Positions 36,035 to 48,210 of a stretch of 64,000 nucleotides of DNA are shown here, in pieces; positions within the stretch are counted from its first letter, which is position 1, and each line of letters begins with the position of its first letter. The notes beneath the pieces are model-generated. The model was not told the DNA's origin, did no database searches, and saw nothing but the letters and a program-made list of their open reading frames with translations. The stretch is from the NCBI RefSeq assembly GCF_964340395.1, contig NC_135568.1:13133276-13197275 (forward strand). Reading direction: 5' to 3'. The position numbers and the translations under genes are program-made. The stretch comes from Glandiceps talaboti. Taxonomy: Eukaryota; Hemichordata; Enteropneusta; Spengelidae.

Positions 36035-37019
36035 TATTTCTCTAAAATTGAACTAATCGCGTAATTCATATTACTGAACTGTAATGAACCTTGTTGAAAA
36101 CTGAAACGTAGAATTGCAATTTCAATAGTGCAATTATTTTGGAATTAATAAATCATTTAATGGAAAAAATTCTTTAATTTATTAAGATACATTAAGTTGA
36201 CTAACACCTACGCTGGTGCATCCCACGTGTCTGTTTTGTTTGGTTGATACGGAACCTATAAAGGATGGAAACGGTTTCTCATTATTAATTTTTCAGTGTG
36301 AAAATTGTTTAAGGTAAACAAACACGTGTTATTTAATGAGAGCTACAAGACTTCCCTAAAACTTTAATATTTTCTTATTATATTGCTTATTTAGATCGTC
36401 GCCAACTCCAAGCTACTTCACAGGCCCCGGCGATATCTCTCTTTTATTGTGAGTCTTTAAGTGGGGGAGGTCAAATTGAGAGGTCTGCTGTTCATGTACT
36501 CTGAGCTAAAATTGAGTGCAGCATACTTCAGCGGTATAGTTTCCAACTAAAGTAAGTACCAGCAAGAACAAAACAACGTCTCCGTTTGAAAATTCATACC
36601 AACTAATAAATTGTAAATCTGGTCCACAGTCTAATAGTTTCTACTGATAATTTGCTATTTTAATACATATTTCATTCGAATGCATATCACTTCTGTACGT
36701 CGATTTGAAGATAAGCCAGGGCTATTTAAAGGAATAATATATGAGTGAACGACATTGGCATCTATTTAAAACAAGTCCGTCAGTCATCAATCAAGGAAAT
36801 AGAAAGGTCATGAAGCATTGGAATGCGCTTCTAAATGTTGATCAGATATAGAGATGACACAATTGCACTAATCATACTCTCTAATATTGTCAGCAATTCA
36901 ATGACGCTAGTTCGATAGTTAACATCAGATATCTTCTAGTATCGATATGATGTGATGGGAACAAATCACAACGATTTGGTCATGTGTATAACTTCAATAA
37001 AGGATACACACGTATACAT

Positions 37020-37200
37020 ATGCAGACACACACATACACACATACATACATACATACATACATACATACATACATACATACATACATACACACTTCTCTA
37101 TATACTAGTATTAATATATATATAAATGTATGTGTGTATGTATGTATGTATGTATGTATGTATGTATGTATGTATGTATGTATGTATGTATGTATGTATG
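37020..37200. repeat. Facing (CATA)n and (TGTA)n arrays
   Basis: About 75 bp of CATA-type repeats, a 35-bp spacer, then about 70 bp of TGTA-type repeats. The two are reverse complements and can form one large hairpin. Confidence 0.9.
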
Positions 37201-38783
37201 TTGCACCCAATCTGAGATTGCACATTCATGAAATGGGCGAGTTACATTGAACAGGTTATGAGATGAGCAATCCTGCTTCACAAGTCATGCAATAGATATT
37301 AGGACCAACTCCATATGAAATTGTCAATTTCCATCAGATATAAACAAACGTTTTTAATATTGATAATATTGAAGCATAACATTGAAATGTGGTGCGAGTC
37401 ATATTGAGTGATATTGAGTCACACCAGTATGTAACATTGAGATTGGCGTTAGAGAAGTCACTATTAGGTGACAATATTGCAAATTTCATCACTTGGCACT
37501 AGCTGTACCTGAATGTGCAATCCCTCTACATAAGGAAGTTAAAATTGGAAACGGAATGATTTTTAAATCAACATTGATTCAATATAACTGTGATACATAT
37601 ACTTCGTGGTATGTCAATAAAAGAGCTAAGTCCATGTTCTAGTGACATTAAATGTGATAAGATTTCTGTGAAATGTAACATCACCCCCCCCCCCCTCCTC
37701 CAACACATGTTTGGGTGGACGAATCTCATAAAAGTAGGACTATGGTGTCTGAAACAAAGAGAAAACGAACTAAAATGAAATCATACGATTAATATCTAAA
37801 TGGCAATGCAATGGCTATGACTGCAATACATGAAGAACGAAATATAAATATGCAAATTTAGTAGTTATCATACAAGAAACAGTTTTTTCAACCTTCAGGA
37901 TTCCCAATGTTTAAATGTTGTGACATACATTTTTATTGTATCTTATTTTATTTTATTTCCAGGATAACCAACGGGAGCAAATCCATTTACAAACTCCTTA
38001 ACAATACAGCAAAATACAATAAGTACAAACAAACAGGTGAAGCTACTGACATTAAAAAAAGAACAACACAGAGAAAAAAAATTACAGACTAAGAGTTAAG
38101 ATAAACAGACCTAACAATTAGTAGTCTTAAAAACACACATTTGCCTAGTATTCATTTGCGGTACCTTAAAATTAAAAATGTGTGAGAATTAAAGGACTAT
38201 TTAATAATAAACAACTGTTAGCACACTTAATAAAATATTGATTGGATCTTAATTCCTTCTTCTATCACAACAAAGCTGGGAAATATATGAAATAGTTGCA
38301 TAACAGAGTGTACTTATTCCTATCTTAAGTAATATTAACCCTTAAGCAAAGAAACTTAGTCAATTTCATCTGAACCCTTTCTATGCTATTATATGATTCT
38401 TTTAATTATCATGGTGACTAGACCACACGAGAGTACTCTAAGATGCTTACTACATATGCTAAACAAAGAGTCCTGAGAGAATCAATGTTGGAGAAGTTGT
38501 TGTAGCATCTTTTGATGAACTCTAACATGTTGAAAGCCTTGTTGACAATGTTTTAGATATGGAGCTTGATATTTATATCATTTGATAAACAAACTCCCAG
38601 ATCCTTGACACTACATAAAATATACCGGTATTACAATATGGAACTGTGTACCCAAGTCCTAAGGCAGTCTAGTGTACAAAACATAGTTTTTCTATATTAT
38701 TCGTTCTAATAATTAATAGATTTTCAATATCAATAGTTGTATCGCACATTTCATGAAATAGACAGACAGCTTCACTTATGTAT

Positions 38784-38820
<37 letters not shown>

Positions 38821-38948
38821 TACATACATACATACATACATACATACATACATACATACAGAGAATCGAAGAATATGTATGTGTGTATGTATGTATGTAT
38901 GTATTTATTTTGTTGTTGCTGTTGTTGTTGTTGTTGTTGTTGCTGTTC

Positions 38949-38980
<32 letters not shown>
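38784..38980. repeat. AC, ATAC, TATG and TTG microsatellite cluster
   Basis: Four arrays follow one another: (AC)n, (ATAC)n, a short spacer, (TATG)n and imperfect (TTG)n of about 75 bp. Poly-Cys, poly-Leu and poly-Asn frames here are artefacts. Confidence 0.9.
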
Positions 38981-39100
38981 AGCCACTTCAGGTAACAAAT
39001 GACAAAGAGATCTCCTAAATGTCCAATCAAATTGGATTGGTTCACTCCTGCTCAGAATAACAGAAAGTGACTGCAATGTATGTGTGTGTATATATATATG

Positions 39101-39134
<34 letters not shown>

Positions 39135-39411
39135 TGGATGGATGGATGGATGGATTTGATATTTTAGTAAGTTCATCCAATGATAATCTCTTCCTGTTTT
39201 GATTACATTGGGTTGAAAATAACAACTCCAGATTAAATGTACTTCAGTTTCCAATTATCTTGTTTGTATATATCTGATATCTGCGTTCGTGTCAGTCGTG
39301 AGAATGGGGTTGTGACGAATTTCCCTTCACCATACCAAATGGTATACGGTAACTGTTAATTATTTTGGCCAGACTGATTATTCTTTCATATACAAAGCAT
39401 TTGCAGATTAC

Positions 39412-39632
39412 TGTTCACTGGCTCTGCTTGATGCAACCAAGCAGAAATGAATAAGACACTGTACATGTTACACTTTAAGCTGAAAAGATTGAATGAGTAC
39501 ACCTTTTTGCTATATTCAGTGTAAATGAAATGAACTAATGTGCCACCACGCAGATGTCAAATACAGACGTGAATTCGTTGTCACCCGTGTGTCTGCGACT
39601 AGTTTCAGTATCTTTAACATGTTTATTTTTTT
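39412..39632 (+). repeat. Dispersed repeat family B, copy 3
   Basis: Matches 23347-23575 over about 220 bp, including 'aatgaaatgaactaatgtgc' followed by 'caccacgcaga' and the closing 'tgcgactagttt'. Confidence 0.7.
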
Positions 39633-40139
39633 AGGCAAAATGTAGCAAGAAATTACTATCTTCCTATCTCAAGGCGTACATTGTGCGGTTTAATGTTGAT
39701 GCCAGCGTGGTTGTTTCAAACAAGCCAAGAGCAGCCTGCATTGTAGATGTATCAAACAGAGTCACTGAACATAAACATGGAAGGGACTGTATCAGATCAC
39801 CAGCCTACAGCGACTGTCAATAGATTAATGGACACTTTTTGTGACGCTGATCATGCAACACCACAGTCTCATGTATAGATAACTGTTGTGTCACGTTTAC
39901 TGAGGCGTCATACAGCTAGTCGCAGCCGATGAATAGACTCAGCGGTCCTTACTTATGTCAACGAATTCATGAGTACTAAGTGAAATGTTTTGTTGCGTGT
40001 CTGTATTATCTCTATTGTGATATAACAATAGACCCTATGGATTTGAATTTTGTATATACGAGTGAACTTTCCAATGCATGGTACGATATAAATTGTAGAT
40101 TTTTCAGTTTTAAGTCATATTTAGTGACTTTGTTTAAGA

Positions 40140-40302
40140 CGGTTAAAGTAATTCTGATGCTATAATCAGTAAAATAAAATCAAAGGTATGAGAATTGCTC
40201 ATACATATATACATACATACATACATACATACATACATACATACATACATACATACATACACACATACATACATACATACATACATACATACATACATAC
40301 AT
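40140..40302 (+). mobile_element. Microsatellite-bearing element, left half
   Basis: The sequence from 'ggttaaagtaattctgatgc' through 'ggtatgagaattgctcatac' is followed by an (ATAC)n array. It matches 42582-42640 almost base for base. The right half of the element is absent. Confidence 0.75.
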
Positions 40303-41209
40303 TATCTGTTTCAATGACTGTGTATTCATATTGTCAAAATGTACTCAATTAATGTAAAGAGAAGTAAAGTTTTTAAAGTGATAATACATATCGTGTAAAC
40401 TGCTGTTGCACTTACTTTATCAAAATGATGGCACATACGTTAGCTGTTCACGGTTTTTAACGAAATACGTTGTCGTCTGCAGTGCCGTATGTTATTCAGT
40501 CACGCATTGTACAACCCTGGGGTTACTGTAGCCCTGATACTCAACCACTGAAAACAATGTCACTAAAATGCCAACATGAAAGAAGATAATGGCAAACGTC
40601 CTCAGGTTACTTTCAATCAGACTAGAATTATTTGCTAAATTAACTTCAATTAACCCAAGAGACTGGTCTTGTGCCTCGGTATTAGACAGGCTTAGATATC
40701 ATTAATTAAATGTACTGCTTCCCCTCATATCACAGCATCAATGCTTGTACAGAAAATCCACTATTTCAACTCAAAGATGACTTTATAAAGAACTTACACT
40801 CAGCATCGGCTTCGGTGCTTAGGGGACAATTTCTTCTCGTGGCCCGGCTATATCTGTTGTTCCAATATCTTCTGATGATCTGAAACGGAATGTACAGACA
40901 ACCACCTTAAACGTTGCCTGCCAATTTGTCATTACGTTTGATGATATCAATCTGTATACATGTGTACAAGACACTAATAAATTAATTTGTCCTAAGATTA
41001 CGTAAGTCATTCCATAATTCACCTAGGCATTCATTCATTGACGGTATTTTATTTCGATTTTCTTTTCATCAATTACAATCTGATTTCTAAGACAATAAAA
41101 ACGCTGTTGATCGTTGTGTCCCTTTTTTGCTAAATTTTAAGACGGTCATATGTCATAAGGAATTACGCACTATCATGACATAATAGAAGGATATATCCAG
41201 ATGTCATAG

Positions 41210-41226
41210 ATAGTTAGATAGATAGT

Positions 41227-41279
<53 letters not shown>

Positions 41280-41332
41280 GGATGGATGGATGGATGGATG
41301 GATGGATGGATAGATATATGGATAGATATATG

Positions 41333-41394
<62 letters not shown>

Positions 41395-41410
41395 CAGATA
41401 GATAGGTAGA
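41210..41410. repeat. (GATA)n / (GGAT)n microsatellite
   Basis: About 200 bp of TAGA tetramers with a central GGAT block. LSIYLSIY-type open frames on the minus strand are artefacts. Confidence 0.95.
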
Positions 41411-41483
41411 TCAAGTTTACTTGTGATTTTAAGCAATTAATTGTATTTACTAGTTGCTTAGAAATCACTTCTGAAATAAAAAA

Positions 41484-41680
41484 GTTTTATTTTAGGAAAA
41501 TGTAAGATTGATGTTATTTAGTGATAAATGTCAATGTTGCGAGGTGCAATCGTCTCAACTATTCTCCAGGAGATTTTCATTTTACGTATGGAGATGTATG
41601 TATGTATGTATGTATGTATGTATGTATGTATGTATGTATGTATGTATGTATGTATGTGTCTGTCTGTCTGTCTGTCTGTC
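41484..41680 (-). mobile_element. Microsatellite-bearing element, inverted right half
   Basis: 41484-41595 is the reverse complement of 42705-42817, including the stretch translating as SDKCQCCEVQSSQLF in both. It continues into (TATG)n and then (TCTG)n. The left half expected beyond the array is missing. Confidence 0.8.
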
Positions 41681-42581
41681 TGTGTCTGAACAAATTGTAG
41701 CCCCTCTTTTGTAACACCACTATTGCTAATATCATGTACTATTAAGACCTCTAATTTATTCTTTCAATATACCACCTTTACTTGATTTCCAATTCTTCCA
41801 GGAGAAATGACATTCTACTTTTGACCCGTAATCTTAGTTACTTGATATAGACATCATTTGTTTTACTTTAATCGACCATGAACTTAATTTTCATATAATA
41901 TGTATTCATAAATTGATTTCAGTAATGGGATTTAATGCATCCAGAGTAAGATTAATTTCCCCGATAATAACACATTTGTTGAATACAGAATTGGGTTTGC
42001 TGATTAATATAAATGACGATGCATTTGATACCATTGTGATGGTGGCTTGTTCGATTACTTTACTTATTCATTTCTGGACGATAGTTGTAATATTTATTTG
42101 TCCAAATGTATTTGTAAAAAGGACACACAAACACACACACAGGAAAATGGTTAAGGTGATTTTAAGGGTTTCTTTGCAGACATATCGCATTGCAATACAT
42201 TTACAACAGCCTTGCGTCGAGCCCCAGTGTTCACATGTGTTGTACCTGAACGACGATATTAAGAAATTTCATCACAATTTAGGTTACAGTACATTCATTT
42301 GTTGACGGTAATTTTGCCAGGAACCCCTCTGAGATATCTGACAGAAATGAATAATAATGTTCAACCTTTGTGTGAGTCATCGACACACGTCTCAACACAT
42401 ACACATTTCGATGACAATATTGATAAAAAATTGACATTTATTTTAATAAAAAAAGTTTTCCAACTGAAAATAAAACATGAAATATAGACCGAATCTGTGT
42501 TTGTAACTCACCGATTACTAAAAAGTAAAAACAGGTAATTGTAAAAGTGTACAAGTACATACATACATACATACATAAGAG

Positions 42582-42817
42582 GGTTAAAGTAATTCTTATG
42601 CTATAATCAGTAAAATCAAATCAAAGGTATGAGAATTGCTCATACATACATACATACATACATACATACATACATACATACATACATACATACATACATA
42701 CATACATCTCCATACGTCAAATGAAAATCTCCTGGAGAATAGTTGAGACGATTGCACCTCGCAACATTGACATTTATCACTAAATAACATCAATCTTACA
42801 TTTTCCTAAAATAAAAC
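42582..42817 (+). mobile_element. Microsatellite-bearing element, full-length copy
   Basis: The left part (42582-42640) ends in a perfect hairpin GTATGAG-aattg-CTCATAC, followed by an (ATAC)n core (about 42640-42707) and a right part (42708-42817) ending at 'cctaaaataaaac'. Both halves recur elsewhere: left at 40140, right inverted at 41484. Small non-coding elements with an internal tetranucleotide array are known in several invertebrates. The transposition class is not evident; no clear terminal inverted repeat is seen. Confidence 0.75.
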
Positions 42818-44944
42818 TGTTTTCCAGTGCCCAAAACAATATTACAAAACATTGATGCCAATTGATTCTCAGAAACGAACCCACCATACTTTTTCGTTTT
42901 ACTTTCATGTTACAGTGTAATTAGGAGGTTTTAACGGTTTTTATTTAATTTTATTTTAAATATGCATTATTATGAATTATGGCTAGGTGTTTTACCCATG
43001 TACTTTGATGACAATCTAAGGCCATCAATACTCGGACATTAGATTAAAAGATGATATCAAATGCCAATATCATTATCAATTGTCTGGTGTTCCTAGACAA
43101 CGGCAGATATATGCACGTACTCGACATTTAATTATATTACTCATTTTGTGTATACGTCAATCGTATACGTATGTTCCATCTATCTCAAAATCTAATACAG
43201 AATAAATAACAACTTTTCGATGATTTGTGCATGACGTTAGTTGAAAATATGATCGAATCATGTTTGTCCACATTTATGCAAATCACTTGCGTACTTTAAA
43301 TTCGTCCATATGACCAGTTACTATATCTGTATTACTTGTTTATTTATCAATTTCATAATGAAACTTATTAGTCCATATGAACTTTATCTTGTATTCATTC
43401 ATTCATTCATCAATCCATCCATCCACCCATTCATTCATTCATTCATTCATCCATCCATCCATCCATCCATCCATACATTCATTCGTTCGTTCGTTCGTTC
43501 ATTCGTTCGTTCGTTCATTAATGCTGTCATTCATTCTTCCATTCATTCATTCATTCTTCCATTCATCCAACCATCCATCCATTCATTCATTCATTCATTC
43601 ATTAATCCATTCATTCATTCATTCATGCATTCATATATTCATTCATTCACCCATCAATAAATTCATTCATACATTCATTCATCAATCCATTCATTCATTC
43701 ACTCATTTATTCATCCAAACATTCATTATTCTTTCATTCATTCATTCATTCATTCTTCCATCAATTAATTAATTCTTTCATCCATCCATCCATTCATTCA
43801 TTCGTTCGTTCGTTCGTTCGTTCATTCATTCATTCATTCATCCATCCATCTATCCATCCATCCATCCTTTCATTCATTCATCCATTCATTCAAACTCATG
43901 TTATCACTATGCTAAATAACACCCAACTCAGTATCAGTTAAAATCAAGAAGACCTCTAAGAGGTCACCAAGCAATTTTTAAATATAGACAAAAATGATTC
44001 ACACAATTTTTGCATATATTACTTCATCACGACAACCAAACAACGTCTAAGTGTGTGGGAAATAATACAAGACAAATTTCCATAAAAAAACGAGATTTTG
44101 AACAACCCAATTTCCGTAAATGATTTCCAAGGCTTTTATTTTGCGAAGTTTGGAGCTATACAGTGACTTTGAATTTGAATTTGAAATATGTCTCTGAGGC
44201 GTGTCAACTCCCCCTTCAATTAAACACTAACAACTAAAGCATATCAACCTGTGTATGTCTCCTAATATATCTTCGTCATTTCAGTTTGTTCGACGTAAAT
44301 TCAAAATCTATTATATAACGGTGTAAAACGTTCTCCTGAGATTCGTAAGTAGCTTGTCATTGATCAACCGTTTAACGCCGGATATTAAAGTTTGTTTGCG
44401 GACTATGATTAATAGGCAGGGTGATATGTGATTGCAAGGGGTTGTATTACCGAGCCAATTCACGGAGACTTCGTTCTTAAATTACCTACACACTCTTCAC
44501 CTCTCTGCAAACTTACAATAATTTTCAGTTAAACGTTTCTTTGTGGAGTATATTAATGTCAAAGTACGCGATAAGATGTCCTAAATGGGTTATAGATTTT
44601 GTGCGGAATCGATTTGACCAAAAAAAATATTGTTTCTGGTCATGATATTTTGTCTAAAGTGGTGCGACGACGCGGATTTCTTTTTCATTATCATTCTCAT
44701 TAAACCTGTCACTCAATCTACTATTTATGGCAGTTACTGTTCTTTTTATATAGTACTTATAGAGCAAGTCTGCATGTGGGGGCAGATGTCATTTGCTTGC
44801 TTGTTCATGATTAGCTCTGCACTTGTCTTCACTGAAGTAGCAATTAATGTAGGGAGGGTTAGTTTTGCGTGCCCCCCCCCCCCCCCTAGATCTGCAGATC
44901 GAATGGGCTGGACAAACATGAAAAAGACCGACGCCAGGTATTTA
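42818..44944. other. Gene-free region with a large ATTC/ATCC block
   Basis: No supported gene. A 500-bp imperfect tetranucleotide block occupies 43395-43892, and a poly-C run lies at 44869-44887. Confidence 0.5.
43395..43892. repeat. Imperfect (ATTC)n/(ATCC)n/(GTTC)n block
   Basis: About 500 bp of CATT-type tetramers with interspersed CATC and GTTC variants. Long frames rich in HSFIHPSI come from this block and are not genes. Confidence 0.95.
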
Positions 44945-45468
44945 TTCAATTCAATTCAATTCAATAGAACTTTATTCATCCCAGACATGGGCAATTAAAG
45001 GTGTGGCTCAAATACAATACAACAATATATCAAAAAATACAAACAAATATACAAAATAATATATACAAAGACACAGAACGATACTAAGACAATCAACATC
45101 ACTCACAAAGTTTACGAACCATTCATAAGCCGCACAGCGGTGGGAATGAATGACAACTTGCGCCGGTTTGACCTGCAAGCCGGGCATCTAAAACGACGAC
45201 CAGAGGGAAGTATGTCGAACTCTGTAGATAAAACATGATTACTAGATAAAACAATTGAGCGGGCTTTCCTAACTACTTGCTGATTATAAAATGATGACAG
45301 ATTTCTCTGGGGCATTCCAGTTAATTTTGAGCTAAGAGACACAATTCTATCAAGTGAACTTTTGTCTTTGACTGTCAGATTTTGAAACCAACAAATGAAC
45401 GAAAATGAAATAACGCTCTCAATGTAAGTTTTATTTAAGTGAATCGCGTGCTGACCAAAAATATTCTA
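44945..45468 (-). mobile_element. 5'-truncated non-LTR retrotransposon (CR1/L2-like) 3' end
   Basis: On the minus strand a frame from about 45465 to 45112 encodes YIESVISFSFICWF, then LSSKLTG, and ends LPSGRRFRCPACRSNRRKLS...AVRLMNGS. This resembles the C-terminal end of CR1/L2-type ORF2 reverse transcriptase proteins. A short AT-rich 3' UTR follows, ending AATAAAGTTCTATTGAATTGAATTGAAT, with a (TTGAA)n tail at 44945-44965. An in-frame stop lies just upstream of the homology, so the copy is severely 5'-truncated. The retained coding end has no internal stop, suggesting a fairly recent insertion. Confidence 0.8.
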
Positions 45469-47334
45469 TCTTTTTTTGGCCTTATATAGCGTGATATTTG
45501 TTCACGGATTTATCATCTCTACAGTGCCGTTGAGGGGGTACTTCATCCTAACAATTTCTCAGGATTGAGGTAGAAACTGCTTGTCCAGTGAATCTTCTTC
45601 ATGAATAAAATGTAGGGAAATATTTATATCTCTGTCTATGTTTTGTTATTTTTTTATTTTGAATTCATTATAGAAAATTGATTTTTGTAAAGATACAGTT
45701 ACATTATTAGACATGAACACTAGTAGACGTGCTTTGCACCAGCTGTTTGTCAACACCTTTAACTGGCAGCCGTTTGTGTCATTACAACGAAACTCATGAA
45801 ACATGTAACAACACGTTGCCTGGCTGGACAAAAATGATTACTGATTTTATCATCATTGCTTGTTTAATCATCTGGCGCGACATACACGTTGCTACACTTT
45901 CGTTACGCCCACAGTGAGCGCCCACATTATATGAGTTGTACAGGACAACACATGAAGGTAAATCTACGATAACATGTAGCAATATTGGTGAGATTGTTGT
46001 TAAGCTAGACGCTTTTTTGTTGCAGATCTTTCAGGTTCCTTGATTGTAGTTGTATTTGTATTGCGATCTATTGTCAGCACATCGGGTTTTCTATTTGCGC
46101 GGCTTTTTCTGTACTGTAGTACTTGTCGTTATTTTCTACTGTCCTAGTTAAGTTGTGTACAGCAAGGAAGAAATGAAATAGATTTCTTTAAGTGACACAA
46201 AGTGACAACATTTACATAAACCCACAATTACGTAATTGTGTAATATTAATGCCAGTGCATGCCGTTCACATTATTACAATTATCATTCTTCCGGCAATGT
46301 TAGAACAATTGATTGTATAGTAGGGATGTCCTAGACATTTTTTGATACGTATGATAAATTACGTCATCGGATCGTTTGTATGTTGTATCTTAACACAATG
46401 TTCCAGTTGTCAATTGCGATGAATGGTTACATTGCTTCACAATACGTGCCTGTCCAAAACTGCATTCATTAACTCATTAAAGGGATATATATACAGTGCT
46501 GTTACAACCCTAGCGTGCAATTTTGCTAAATGGACGCCCTCGTCAATGAGTTCTCTACATATACTCTAGGAACATATATATGAAAATAATAAACATTGTA
46601 CATGGCAAATATCCCATCCATTTTTTTTACTTTGTAACACATACATAATCTGGCGGATACAACTCAATTATATTGGTACATAAATTAAGAATAACTTGAC
46701 CTTCATATTAACGTCTCCCACACTCTCTAACGTTAATCAATATATGTAATTCATCTCTGAAATCAACTTGATCATATTGTTGATTAATAAGACACCCTAT
46801 TAGTATAAAGTCTCATAAATGAGCTATCGATTTAATTAAATACTGAACTTAATAGAGACAGAAATCGCTGACGTTACCGGACAAATGATGTTGCCTTGGT
46901 GTTTCACGACATAACATATGTTTACGCTCACTCAGACGATTACAAAGCCACGCACATTGCGTATGTAGAAGTAGTAAAGTGTCCATGTTGAATATCAGTT
47001 AGAAAGTAAACAATTGAAACAATTGCAAATGGTAAATCGACCAGTCTTGGTGTAATTCTTGCAGCAGAAGTCTGTTTTACTTCGTTGTAAACAAAGAGCG
47101 ATACTCATGACTGTGTAAAGAGTCCTGCTATGTGTGTGTTGTGTCTTTATTGTTAGTCTGGAGTTGGCAGGCATCCAAATTTATGAAATATCACGTCCCA
47201 CAACAGGAACATCAAGTCAACATCATATTTACTGTCATGATTTGGTTTTATCATCACATTTTGATGTATATCATTCTAAATTGAGGCTTAAAATCCAAAC
47301 TTCACTGTTATTAGAGTGAATTGCGTCTTCAGTC
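45469..47334. other. Gene-free region containing dispersed family C
   Basis: No supported gene. The segment 45780-46010 belongs to dispersed family C. Confidence 0.5.
45780..46010. repeat. Dispersed repeat family C, copy 3
   Basis: Similar to 58450-58640: 'cctggctggacaaa', 'tttaatcatctggcgcgacata', 'gctacactttcgttacgccc' and 'acagtgagcg' match in order. It ends with 'atgtagcaatattggtgagattg'. Confidence 0.6.
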
Positions 47335-47337
47335 GAA

Positions 47338-47357
47338 AATTGAACGGTTTATTTCTG

Positions 47358-47434
<77 letters not shown>

Positions 47435-47456
47435 CATACATATAAGAAATAAACCG

Positions 47457-47534
<78 letters not shown>

Positions 47535-47551
47535 AATAAACCGTTCAATGT
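47338..47551. repeat. Large TA-rich inverted repeat bounded by AACGGTTTATTTCTGATA
   Basis: 'ttgaacggtttatttctgatata' at about 47339 is mirrored by 'tatcagaaataaaccgttca' at 47529-47548, with (TA)n arrays at 47358-47429 and 47459-47531 and one extra copy of 'aagaaataaaccgtta' in the middle. Confidence 0.85.
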
Positions 47552-47564
47552 ATATATATATATA

Positions 47565-47710
47565 GTTTTGGTAGTACTGGAACTCTTTCTTGGTTGTAAC
47601 TCGGAGTTTCACGCATTGCGCGATCATCAGACAACTGCTAATGTCTGATGATCGCGCAATGCGTGAAACTCCGAGTTACAACCAAGAAAGAGTTCCAGTA
47701 CTACCAAAAC
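47565..47710. repeat. Perfect palindrome: two 68-bp inverted arms with a 10-bp spacer
   Basis: The left arm (47565-47632) and the right arm (47643-47710) are exact reverse complements separated by AACTGCTAAT. The arms contain CTGATGA...GAAA, the conserved core of hammerhead ribozymes, on both strands. The palindrome is flanked by TA arrays and by duplicated copies of 'ctctgccactgcggtata'. Confidence 0.95.
47593..47635 (-). ncRNA. Candidate hammerhead ribozyme (type I-like)
   Basis: On the minus strand: GUUGU, CUGAUGA, UCGCGCAAUGCGU, GAAA, CUCCGAGUU, ACAAC. GUUGU pairs perfectly with ACAAC (stem I). CGCG/UGCG forms stem II with a CAA loop, one G-U pair and a U-U at its base. ACU/AGU forms a minimal stem III. 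The predicted cut follows GUU. The short stem III recalls hammerheads reported in Penelope-like elements and retrozymes. The + strand arm (47643-47685) has the same core but a weaker 3-bp stem I. Activity is unproven and GUU is a suboptimal cleavage triplet. Confidence 0.55.
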
Positions 47711-47781
47711 TATTGCGCTCTGCCATTGCGGTATAGAGCACTGTCTTAGCAGATTGATACTCACCGAGTTATATATATATA

Positions 47782-47916
<135 letters not shown>

Positions 47917-47980
47917 AGCTCTGCCACTGCGGTATAATATTGCGCTCTGCCACTGCGGTATAGAGCACTGTCTTAGCAGA

Positions 47981-48210
<230 letters not shown>

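Larger units (their letters stand above)
36035..40139. other. Gene-poor region dominated by microsatellites
   Basis: No supported gene. It carries facing tetranucleotide arrays at 37020-37093 and 37128-37200, AC/ATAC, TATG and TTG arrays at 38784-38980, a TATG/GATG array at 39084-39155, and repeat family B copy 3 (39412-39632). Confidence 0.5.

Noticed and set aside
40865-40885. Another CTGATGA...GAAAC hammerhead-like string (ctgatgatctgaaacgg)
   Set aside because: Only three bases separate the two core blocks, so no stem II can form.
43310-43772. Long frames rich in HSFIHPSI
   Set aside because: Low-complexity translation of an ATTC/ATCC tetranucleotide block, open in more than one frame.
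19136-44944. Search by eye for tRNA, 5S or other structured RNA genes
   Set aside because: No convincing A/B boxes or cloverleaf could be recognised; a covariance-model scan would be needed.
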